A stretch of 64,000 nucleotides of DNA from Takakia lepidozioides. Taxonomy: Eukaryota; Streptophyta; Takakiopsida; Takakiales; Takakiaceae. The notes under the pieces were generated by a model. The model did no database searches. It was not told the origin of the DNA and saw nothing but the letters and a program-made list of their open reading frames with translations. Numbering within the stretch: the stretch's first letter is position 1; every line of letters begins with the position of its first letter. Shown here piece after piece: positions 1-9,894 of this stretch. A program made the position numbers and the translations under genes. The stretch is taken from assembly GCA_030704615.1 (NCBI GenBank), contig CM060731.1, positions 46,810,001-46,874,000 on the forward strand, given 5' to 3'.

Positions 1-660
1 TTACTCGCTTTGATGCGCGCGCCTGACTCCCAACCTGGCCGCCGGGCCAACTTGGAGTTTCGGCTGCTCACCGGGACATAACGGTCCCCTTCGCTTCCTC
101 TAAACCCTCCACCTATTTGGGACTAGGAGAATTCCCTTTGGTAGATGGCAGTCCGGAACAGCTCCCCTCTTTGGTCGCTTTCCGGCTCGCTCGCTTACTC
201 ACTAGTTTTTGGTCACCAACGGGCTTGCACCGTTCTCGGGGTTACTACTCCCTATATATACTTCTGTAGCTGTCCGCGGGGGTTTCATAACCAGCCATGC
301 CATTTTATGGCGAACCACCACGAAAACCCTCGACTCCCGGTGGTGAGTCGCGGTGAGTCTTGGCCCACTCACCGCGGCCCCAATGGACCGTGATGAGTCC
401 CAAGACTCCCCACGACTCCCACCTCGAGGTCTCCACCCCATGGTGAGTCCTATGCCACCCCCACTAAGTCCCACTAAGCTACCACCACCCCTTGTGGAGC
501 CACCTCCACCGCAACCCGGTGTGCGGGGCTCCACCTAGTGAGCGCCTCCGCCTCCTTGAGTGCCTTGGGCACTCAAGGGTGCTTCAGCCCCCCATACCTA
601 TCGCGCCGCTGCCCCACCACAGGGGCAGCCCCTCATGTGTCCCGACCCCTGCCCTCAAGG
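1..660. other. Unassigned C-rich segment at the left edge
   Basis: No gene is supported here. The segment is rich in CCAC and CTCC runs (around 400-540) and has a TATATATA-like stretch near 255. It lies immediately left of the part of the MULE copy that can be aligned with the second copy (homology starts near 680). It may be more of the same element, or the sequence that truncated it; the window edge prevents a decision. The reading frames in it are short and proline-rich, as expected from base composition. Confidence 0.4.
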
Positions 661-679
661 CAAAGGGCCGCGACAGGAC

Positions 680-985
680 TTCCCATTGGACTTCCCAGCT
701 AGGACTGGGGCTGCGGACTGCCCAGCGGACTTGCAGGGACTGCCGAGTGGACTTGGCAGCGGACGGTCGACCCAGGGACTGCTGAGTGGACTTGGCAGCG
801 AACTGCCGAGCGGACTTGCCAGGGGACTGATGACCGGACTTGACAGCGGACTACCAGTGGATTTGCCCAGCGAACTGCCATCGGGTTTCACCACAGGAGT
901 CTGCCAGTGGACTGTAGCAATGGACTGCTGTAGTGGACCTCGACAATGGACCGGTGTTGTGGACCAACAGACTTACTGAATAGCT
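680..985. repeat. Degenerate minisatellite built on GYGGACT(T/G)
   Basis: At least fifteen irregular repeats of words such as GCGGACTTG, GTGGACTTGG and AGCGGACTG fill about 300 bp. They lie in what the second copy shows to be a transposase intron, after the donor at about 975 on the minus strand. The same array recurs at 58600-59030. Confidence 0.85.
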
Positions 986-2521
986 TTGATTTCTGCTTCG
1001 GCATTGTCCACAATGAAGGCATTGGGTCGCCAGCTCGCAAATCTTGCGAGGAGTGAATCGCGCAAGGCTCTCATCCACGGAACCAGGTCTCTTGTCCGAT
1101 TTCTCGCGGATAGGATATAGGCAACTGGTATACCGTTCAACCACTCGTCGAAGACCATCAACGTGTACAATGGGAACTGTTGGAATGCACAATGTAAGAT
1201 GGTCAGAGCATGCAAATTCGCTCAGTTCTGCACGAGAAGACTTCATAAGAGTGATGAGGTCTAGCGGTTCACAATGGGTCTGCCTCTCGGTCTTCCGCAA
1301 CGTACACAACCCTAAACATACAGAAAGGGTCAGCACACCAAATATTATGTGAATGTTGCATGGTACTATGCTATCATGCTCGTACAAGTCCATGGAATCG
1401 TTTGAATAGTACCTTGTCATGATTTGTCCCAAAGGTTGCATCACATGCAACGATATGGTCATGTCCTAGTTCCAGCATTCGTCGTTTCTGCACGGAGTCT
1501 GTATGCCAATAGTGAATGTCAAATCTCCATCAAAATGCTCGAATGTTGGCTCTAATTTCTCCTCTTGATAGAAAAAAACGGACGCAGGATTCTGGTCTCT
1601 CCACATGCGCACACTCTCTGCATCATCGGCGTGCTTTTTGAAGGTTGTCACGCACGTTTCTCGGCAAGGTTGCGAACATCTTGCTCCAACAAGAAATCAT
1701 CGCGGGTCCATGCATCGCCCAAGCCGGTGTTGTTCATCACGTGCTCTTTATGCTCCATCATGATTTGGGCGACCGACAGGCCTCGGCACAAACACTCGAC
1801 GACCCAGGCTTTCAATTCCTCGCTAACGTGTGGTGCATAGGCGTGCGGGTGTTCCTGAACTCTGCGGACTTCCCATGCGAGGGTTTCCCTTGCACATCTG
1901 TATGCTCCATGTTGTTGTAGTACGTGAGGACACAGATGTCAGGGGCGAGATAACATTGCTGGACCTTGAAACAACATTGGCAACCACGTTTGTAAGACTC
2001 TCCATACTCCGACTTCTTTCTCCTTCGGCCTTTATGAGGGCAAGATGTTCCAGCACCCACAAGAGGTCCTCCACGCTTCTGTTTTGGATCCTCCACTATT
2101 GCCTTGTTGGTGCGCTTGTCATCAGGGACCGTAGCAGTATTGATACCTGGACAGAAAATTCTAAAATCGATATCCAACGACTTGAGGAAGCATAAATCAG
2201 AGAACTCGTGAAACAAAAAATGGCAACAGACATGCAATGAAATGTCAAAAGGACTGAGGATGGTGCACACATAATACTGGACAGAAATGTGTTGGCTCTG
2301 GGTGCTTTTTGCGAGCCGGGTTCCACTTTAGAATGGGCATTCACCCAAAACTGAGTGGGGTAGTCCTCCAAACTCTCCTCTCCCAGGACGAAGTCACCAA
2401 CTCTATCCCAAGGTATGCAGGCCTTTTCAACATTCACTTGCACACCCATAAACCCATATTGCGTCTCACTCTTCCAATGGAGATCCTTCCTGTTGAAGGG
2501 TCCTGGTTTTGCTGTTTGCAA
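973..2521 (-). pseudogene. MULE transposase, 5' half (left copy)
   Basis: Read on the minus strand, about 2160-1800 encodes a Cys/His-rich segment with a CPHKGRRRKK stretch, a GCQCCFKVQQCY stretch and then NMEHTDVQGKPSHG. This resembles the N-terminal zinc-binding region of plant MULE and FAR1-type transposases. About 1560-1215 is the region leading to the first catalytic Asp (ACDATFGTNHDK in the other copy). 1161-976 reads YTLMVFDEWLNGIPVAYILS, then ends at VDNAEAEIKAI with a GTAAGT splice donor at about 975. The later exons are absent here, so the gene is broken. At about 1040 this copy keeps the frame where the other has lost a base. The family call is firm; exact exon limits are not. Confidence 0.7.
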
Positions 2522-2739
2522 ACATTGTCAAAGAGGCCGTATAAGCGGGCTTTCCGTGATCAGTATATCATCGGGTTTTGCTTCCACGTCCATGCCCTAT
2601 ACAATACAAAGGACACGCTTCTGAACATGCAAGAAACGCGCCGCAGTACAAGACACGATCGACAACGTGCCAGGAGAACAGTGCGCACGTTCGTGGCTGC
2701 TGGCAAATGGCAGGCGGCAGGGATGCAGGTTTGAATTGC

Positions 2740-3083
2740 AGCCCTAAAAATGGAGGGCTCGGATGGGTTATGGGAATGGACGGTGGCGATCCTGCGCCGT
2801 CAGCGGACTGGATGGCAGGGGACTGGCCAGCGGACTGGCGGGCAGACTGGCGGACTGGCAGATTGCTGGGCAGCGGACTGGCTAGCACCGGACTGGCAGA
2901 CTGGAGGGCAGCGGATCGTGGGCGGGGGACTGGCCGCGCTGTAGCCGCGCCCACGGCTGGGCGACCGCGCGCAGCGGCGGGAGGGGGCGGTGGGGTGCTG
3001 GGGAGCCGGGCGTCCGTGCGCGGGGCCCACCGGCCACATCGCACGTGCCCATTGAAGACCCTATTATCTTAAAATGAGAGGCG
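2740..3083. repeat. MULE terminal inverted repeat, right end of left copy
   Basis: This 344-bp segment is the reverse complement of 49352-49686 with small differences. It consists of an outer AT-rich tip (CGCCTCTCATTTTAAG read inward), a very GC-rich block (about 2930-3020), an irregular array of GGACTGGC words (about 2805-2925) and a conserved inner edge beside AAAAATGGAGGGCTCGG. Long terminal inverted repeats are typical of MULEs. Confidence 0.85.
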
Positions 3084-4190
3084 AGAAGAATGGTGCCAAG
3101 TCGACCGTTTTCAAAGTCGTGAATGAGGGGGGTAACATACCACGTTATATTGGCTAGTGTATTTTAATTTAATTTTTTTTAAGGATAAAGGGAAACACGG
3201 AGGCTGCAAATGATGGCTCAGCTCACAAATCAGGCCCCTTCATTATGGTGAGAGAAGTAAATAACATCTTTCAAAGGATACCTTAGTGTGAGGCGGCACC
3301 GAGGACAAGGCTCATGGCCCAAGAGAAATGGGGAGAAGATTATACCATATACGACAAGATAGCAAGATCTGAAGAGGTTGGGTAGCCTGTGCGGGAGGCT
3401 CACGCCTCCGTGCGCCTGCTCACGTGAGCAGAAGATGATATGCCGCATATTCCAAGAATATTTTTGGAAAATAGTTTAGCGAAACTAAAACGTGGTCACA
3501 CAAAATGAAATGCAAAACATTTGGAGCACAAGCCACATGAAGTTGGGGGCATAGGGAGAAAAAAAAATAAAAATAAAAAAATTGGGGCATAGGGAATTTC
3601 CTGTTAGTGCCATCTCCAATTTTAATAGTTGCATATTTAATCATTTGATATTCACACTCGTAGCAATCACTAATATGCGAAACCTAGAAACAATTCATTT
3701 TGTTCCGCCCACGAAAGCATGGGTAATGGCCTACCGCAATAAACATGTAACAATTCGTTAGCGAAATAAATAACCTCACGTCGTCCCTTGTATGCAAAAC
3801 CAAACACAACTCATTTTGTTTCGCCCACGAAAGCTAATGATCCACGCAACGATACCTTGAAACTCCGCTGACGAAACTTGATAGCTTGATTTATTTCGTT
3901 AGCAAAACCCGTTGTTTTGCCTCATTATGTTAAATTGTTCAATTATTATTTGGTATTTGTGTGTTTTGGATGGTGTCGGCTATTGTGACTTTGTTTTTTC
4001 CTAATGTGTTATTCTTTTGTAGGATATCAAAGATGCAAATATTTGGAACTTGGAGCTTGTAGATATACATTAGGGGTGCCTATTTCGCATTAGGGTTTAA
4101 GGTTTAGGCACAGACACCCCTATTTCACGTGTAAGAACCCTATTCGCGTGAATTATATTTCCGTGGAAACATAGGTACCCTATTGCCGCA
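3084..4190. other. Intergenic, AT-rich, short internal repeats
   Basis: No coding signal is recognised. The words CATTTTGTT(C/T)CGCCCACGAAAGC and TTCGTTAGC(G/A)AAA occur twice each between 3690 and 3910, so there is a small local duplication. A(n) and T(n) tracts lie at 3166-3182 and 3558-3580. Confidence 0.5.
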
Positions 4191-5433
4191 TTTTGTGCTC
4201 AAGACTCCATTTTTCTATGCTCACGTTCTACCAACCCCCAGATCTGAACCCAGTTGAGGTGGCACTCAGGTGCTACCGACTGGGGGTTATTTTTTCCAAG
4301 AGTTCACCCGTGCGTGCAGATACAATTTATCAAAAAAAAATTAAAAAAAAATGGTGGACTCTTGCCAAATCCAACTTCGTCACTTATCAGGTTTTCTTCA
4401 AAAGAGAAAAACTCGTGGAAAAGAGGAATAAAAAAACTGTCGCGAAAGTGAAGTTATATATGTATTTTTCCCTGAAAAACAAGGAACGGAGACTTGGGAG
4501 TATATTAGGTGAACGGACAAGGGAGAAACTAATTTAGCAAAGGCTTACAAGTTAGGTTCCCAATAAACACTAGCATAACAGAGACATCCCAAATTGTACT
4601 GCAAATTGCTAGAGCAATTTCACCCCTTTTCAAGTGTAGCTCTTGGAATGCAGCCCGGCTCCAAATTGATGTGGTGCCTCCAATTAGATTGCAAGCCAGT
4701 CCCCATGTCAAACCTTTTGAGAAGCTTGGCTCTCTTGTCAAAACGTTCGCAAAGAGCTTGCTACCAAGAATATCCCGAGTCCACAATGTATCTCTTTGTC
4801 ACCAAATCATAGAATACTCTTGCAATAAAGAATATCTTAGTGGATGCTTCCAAGTTCCATGCTGAGTTACAGGGATGATTCTCTGCGTGGGGCTTGACAA
4901 CCCACACACCAACGTCTGGAAATCTCATGAGGTCATGCTTACAGATTCCCTCGGTCCTCGGGAGGACGTGGGTCCTCTCAACGCACATATGATGGTGGCC
5001 CACTGGGTGACGGGGTCACATTCAAACAGTATACATGTAGGTAGTTGGGAAGGTCCACAATTAGGGCGTACCTTCTTTCCACATAATGGCCCCCACCGAT
5101 TAAGCCAGCACGAGCGGATGAAGATTCCGGAACACACATCTTCATGGATGACGAGCATTCATCCATAACACCGCCCAGTTCTCACATCTGAACCGTCGGA
5201 TTGCCGAAAAGCCAATCCCCGCCAGGTGGACGTGCTGCCCATGTCTTTTCGATCATACGCCATCCATTGGCCGCCGGCATGATTACCCATGCACCCCATC
5301 GCATGACACATGTGCCCCATCCCATGGCATAATGCCCACATAGGGCGCCATCATCTTCACCACCCTCTCGTCCGTTCGCGTACGACTCGCTACAACTTTG
5401 ACATAACCCGCGTGGAGGTAATCCCCTGCAGGA
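4190..5433. other. Intergenic, no recognised gene
   Basis: Reading frames on both strands are under 100 codons, overlap one another and show no recognisable domain. Poly-A stretches occur near 4330-4350. I see no splice-consistent gene model. Confidence 0.4.
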
Positions 5434-5692
5434 ATGGCCATGGATGCTGCAGCATTGGTTGAGAACTTCCCCTACGTAATATTGCTGTTCGTGGCCGTGA
5501 GTATCTTCATCTACTGGCAAGCCCGCCACACCCTCTGACACCATGGGTGACAAATTCCACAGAGTTGGTGCTATCTCTAAGAAGAATCTTGCGAAGCAAC
5601 AAGCAGATGTGGAGAGTGAAACCACTGGTGACAAATTCCACAGAGTCGGTGGAATCTTTGAGAACAAGCTTGCAAGGCAACAAGCAATGTAG
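5434..5692 (+). other. Two adjacent small ORFs, the second internally duplicated
   Basis: An ATG at 5434 opens 34 codons with one hydrophobic stretch (NFPYVILLFVAVSIFIYW) and stops at 5538. Five bases later an ATG at 5543 opens 49 codons, ending at 5692. The second ORF consists of an 81-bp unit (5546-5626) followed by a diverged second copy, both encoding GDKFHRVG(A/G)I and then a basic QQA-ending stretch. The frame is kept across the duplication. I do not recognise either product. They could be a small two-part gene or chance ORFs. Confidence 0.25.
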
Positions 5693-5802
5693 AGAGGGAG
5701 GGGAAAGACGGGGGAGCAAAAAAAGTGGTGGAGGTCCGCGGATGAGCATGATGGCGGCAGCATGGCCATTGTGGGCAGAGGCGGCCAGGCAATCTAAGTC
5801 AT

Positions 5803-8240
5803 GAATTATCACTTTCCCCATGGCAAGCAGACTTACAAGAAGACAGCTCATTTGAATATCAGAAAGAGGAAGAGAAAGAGATGAGTACCTCAAGGAGGGC
5901 GTCATCCAGAACAGGGCGCACTTCTTGATTGATTCCGGGAAGAGAATGTACTAGGCTGGTGTAGAATTAATCGTGACTTGCTACAAAAATTTACCAATAT
6001 ACTCTCAGTGATGGTGCTCAAGGGAAACTTGCTTGCAGAAGCTAGGAGGTCATAATCCAGGTCCAGGATTGTAGTTATCAGAAAGCCATTAAGTTTACAG
6101 AAAGGAAGGACACTGATTTGGAAATAGAAGTTCCGCATGTGTGCAAATATGATCTGGATCGCACATGCATGGAAATAGAAAACATACCACTAGTAAATAT
6201 CCCAGATCCAGTAGCTGTGTCTTTGGAAGCTCCGTGTTTCTGCATTTGAGACCCTCTGTTCGGCCAATGTTGTCATCCAGTTTCTTATGCCCTAATTGTG
6301 CAAGCAGCACCTGCGCATGTGCCAGACATAGCATTTGAGAAGCACGTTCCGAGGTTCAAAACTAATCATGAGAATACAAGGTCTTGGTTGGAGACAGCTG
6401 CCCATGGCCCTTTGCAAACAACATAGGCATGGATTCTAGGCTTATCAAGGTGATTTTCCAATCCCACACCTCCTCCCCCAGTCACTCTATCCATCACCTT
6501 CCTCTTTATTGCGGTTGAGTCAACCAACTTTTTCTCCAATTGCAGAAAAACACTTATCTCGCATGACAATAGGATCATATCATCCAGAGTATTGTCTGCC
6601 TGCCATAAATTCAAGTTCCTTTTGTCATTTTGCAAGGTGCTGGGTCTCTTAAGGCAAGGCAAAAAGGAGTTATGGTTGATGACAAATGACAGAAAAGAAG
6701 ACAATGGAGAGAGAGTCAGGGTGAGCAATTACAAATGTACAGCTTAGAACTTTTGATATTTTATATATTATGCTTAACCTCATCCGTGGTCTCCTCTTCT
6801 TGCTACGTACGAAATGTGATTCACAAGATCACCAGGAACACCAGGAACTTTGCACACAACGCCTCTCTCCCCCATTCAAACTATCAGACATCAGTTGAAC
6901 GAAAAAGAGACTGCTTTGATACAACTCTGCAGCCTAGAACAAACCTTGTGCGTAGCTTTACAATATGCAAAAGGTGCCTCTTTACCACTAAACAGAACTT
7001 GCCACTACAGAAGTAACCAGAACAGACCCCACTTGCCCCAAATACTCAATGCTCCACTTCAGTAACAGGAGCTTCTCTCCCTTTCTTCTCATCTATGTTG
7101 ATCGATCCCCTCTTTTTTTGTCGGGAAAATCTTAGTACCAAAATGTAACACAACTGGGATAGATAACGGTAGAAGTTATAACATACTTGGCTAGCAACCC
7201 CAACAGGACAGTTATTGGTGTTGCAGATGCGAGCCATGATGCAGCCTGTAGCAATCATGGCCACTGACCCAAACCCTATTCATCAGCACCCATGCTGCCA
7301 TCATCACATCCACTCCTCTTGAAGCCGCCATCTACTCTTAGCGACTCGCTCACAGAGCCCATTGTTGAGCAGGGTCTGTCCCCCAACATGCACATTCTAA
7401 CATTTAGGCCATGTATGAGAAAAATGTCCACTTCGACTTTGAGGTAGCCTGTGGATATTTTTCCAAGGTCATGAAAAGAAGTCGAGCCTGCACGAATGCC
7501 AGTGCTATCACAATGAGCATCAAAGCAACCAGTTTACAGGATACTTTACAACACTTCTTGACACCAACCAGTTTAAATTCTGGAATTTTTTACTGTTCAA
7601 GTATAAGGTTATACAAGTTTACAATCTAAATGCTTCATTTTCAGCTTACAAGAGGCCACTGCATAATAGGCTATCTCCTACTGTAAGGGTAAGGGATTGT
7701 GGTACACCGTCAGCATGGTCAATCTGTTTGCCAAAGAAATTATTCACCAAAGCCACAAGCATTGCAATTTGCTTTCATCAATCAAGCTAACTCTGCAATG
7801 AACATACCCAGACAAAGACAGGCTGGGCACCGTGTCTGACTGAGCTCAAGGTTGCGCTGATAAAAAAAGCAACCAACCTGATGGGTTTCGCTCTGCCAAG
7901 GACCCCCTACATGCTTGATTGAGTTAATTGGGCTAGCACTTCAGGAACAACAATGATCCTTACATTCATATAAGAACTGGTGCAAGTAGAAGGATCTAAT
8001 CCCTACAGCAGAAGCCAAAATCGAGTGCAGTCCAAGAATGCCGGAAGAGAAAACAGGTGAACCTGATCACATCAGCATTAGCTTTTGCAACCCCACAAAC
8101 AATTGTGCCGATTCCAGCTTCACCCCCCAACTTCACTGACACTTCAGGTTGACCTGGGTCATACAGATAAACAAATGTCACTCCATGTGGAAAGGAATCA
8201 AAGATGAGGTGATAGCTGGACAAAGTCCTGAACCTTGAAA
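5803..8240 (-). pseudogene. Fd-GOGAT 3'-half fragment A (exons 27-22 with introns)
   Basis: The segment is collinear with 22475-25335 of the intact gene and keeps intron as well as exon sequence, so it came from a DNA duplication and not from retroposition. Recognisable parts are an exon 27 remnant (about 5888-5960), exon 26 (about 6184-6312, LLDLGYLL), exon 25 (about 6790-6880), exon 24 (about 7190-7380, with the iron-sulfur motif [17 protein letters not shown]) and exon 22 (about 8066-8160). Exon 23 is deleted at about 7915. Small indels break the frame in most exons. Confidence 0.85.
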
Positions 8241-8244
8241 AGTA

Positions 8245-8758
8245 AAAGTGGGCTCATCTCCCTGTTGTCATTTGGCAAGGTGCCGGTCTCTGAAGGGAAG
8301 GCCACAAGGGAGTTGGAGTGTTGATCAGACGTGAAGTCGAGAGAACCAGAAAAGGAGAATGGAGAGAGAGTCAGGGCGTGCATTCTTATCCAAATTACAA
8401 ATGTACTTCTTAGAAGTTTTGACATGTTATAAATCTACATTTCGGCTTACCCTCATCCATGGAGAAAGAAATGGTCTACCTCTTCTGCTACATACGAGAA
8501 GTAATTCACAAGATCACCAAGAACACCAGGAAACTGTGCTCGCTACGTCTCTCTCTGCCATGGACAATCAGACAACCAGACATCAGTTGCAGTTAAAAAG
8601 AGACAATGCTTTGATACAACTCTGTAGCCCGCAAGAAACCTTGTGCGTAACTTTACGATATGCAAAAAGTGCCTCTTTACCACTAAACAGAGCTTGCCAC
8701 TGCAGAAGTAACCAGAAGAGACCCCACTTCCCCCAAATACTCCAGTGTCTTGCAGCTT
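8245..8758 (-). pseudogene. Fd-GOGAT fragment A' (exon 25 region)
   Basis: This piece matches the gene's intron 25, exon 25 and intron 24 (about 23285-23850). It sits directly after fragment A although fragment A already contains exon 25, so it is a separate duplication. The exon 25 remnant is at about 8475-8560. Similarity stops near 8758. Confidence 0.75.
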
Positions 8759-8759
8759 G

Positions 8760-9440
8760 TTTGGACCAAGCTAAGGCCCAGTACCACTCTCAACTGACCT
8801 ATTTCATCCCCCTCACCAACAAAAAGTCACGTCCACATATTTTTTTGAATCCTCTATTCAAAGTACCTTCATTTCATTTCCGTACAAAATGTTCCTATAC
8901 CCGCAATAGTGCTATCCCATCTGGTTCAAAGCGGTTAAGTCTGATGAAACACAGAGCCGAGTATTGGATTGTCCTGCATCGCGTTAGCAGGATCAACTTG
9001 ATAGACGCCATTCAATTTTAATGTCTCCAGATGCCTGTGACGTACAATTGTTATCTCTTCAACTGAATTTGCATCTCAACATGAGTGATTCCCAAGTCAT
9101 CCTTTCTATCTCTACTTAAAATCGCACCTTTAGATGCTCAATGTCAATGAGTCGAGAAGAGGGACCACTTACCTGCTCCATGTGGACGGTTTTGTCTTTA
9201 CATCTGCCATCACATGCCAACGATTGCACTGAAGATTCAGTAAAGACCACGCTCAGGCTCAAATTACTATGGCATGACAAAGAGTTACATACACAGCTCC
9301 TTCGCTGATGGAGAAAGGAAACAGTGGTCCCCAGTGACAAGGACGATGTGGATCCGGCTCCTTCCTGTCTCACAAATTCATATCGAAGGGAGAGATCCCC
9401 ACATTCGCCACGCCACAACGGCTCCTGGTCATCACGGATG
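8760..9440. other. Intergenic, nothing recognised
   Basis: After the fragment ends, the sequence matches nothing else in the window and no domain is visible on either strand. Confidence 0.4.
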
Positions 9441-9444
9441 ACAT

Positions 9445-9825
9445 ATGGATGAAATATGTTTGACTGCCTTCGAGGAGCACGGCCGCGTGCAAGGGTTCGA
9501 GAAGGTGCGAGAGAAGCGGGGGCAGCAAGGCATGGCGGGCATGGGAGGGTATGAGAGTTCCGTTATAGAGAGATTGGAACATACAGATACAGAGCGAAGA
9601 GAAAGAAAGATCAGGATGGAGCTGGACAACCTAAAACGAGAGCAGGAGACCCTAACCGAATTTTCCGAGTGGTCACCACAAATTCTCTCATGCGAGTTTT
9701 TGAAGCTGAAAACTCCCAACTTGGAGCGGTTTGAGATTTTGAAGAAGATTCTGTCCTCAGTCTTCATACCTCAACGTTTGGGGGTGAGTTCCAGCCCTAA
9801 TTGGAGGGCCATGAGACCTATGTGA
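9445..9825 (+). CDS. Hypothetical ORF, Glu/Arg-rich and probably helical
   Basis: An ATG at 9445 opens 126 codons ending at 9825. The middle (about residues 40-75) is dense in Glu, Arg and Lys with leucines spaced as in a coiled coil (for example RMELDNLKREQETL). I recognise no family. It lies between pseudogene fragments and a repeat array and has no visible neighbours of related function, so it may be a chance ORF or part of an unannotated repeat. Confidence 0.25.
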   Translation: MDEICLTAFEEHGRVQGFEKVREKRGQQGMAGMGGYESSVIERLEHTDTERRERKIRMELDNLKREQETLTEFSEWSPQILSCEFLKLKTPNLERFEILKKILSSVFIPQRLGVSSSPNWRAMRPM

Positions 9826-9894
9826 AGAATGCAATAGGGACACATCTTCTGTTTTCATACTCGTTGTACATATCAAAACCATTTAGCAACAACA

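Larger units (their letters stand above)
660..3083 (-). mobile_element. Truncated MULE copy with the transposase-side terminal repeat
   Basis: Positions about 680-1785 align closely, in the same orientation, with 58740-59845. Positions 2740-3083 match 49352-49686 in inverted orientation. The first match carries a MULE transposase on the minus strand and the second is a terminal inverted repeat. The copy therefore supplies the transposase-side end that the larger copy at 49352-59845 has lost. The downstream transposase exons (SWIM part) are missing because the copy ends near 660-680. The outer end at 3083 is set by where the two copies stop matching, just after the shared word GAGAGGCG. Confidence 0.75.

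Noticed and set aside
5182-5769. 195-codon minus-strand ORF
   Set aside because: Composition-driven His/Met/Gly-rich sequence without domain or splice support; it overlaps the 81-bp duplication on the other strand.
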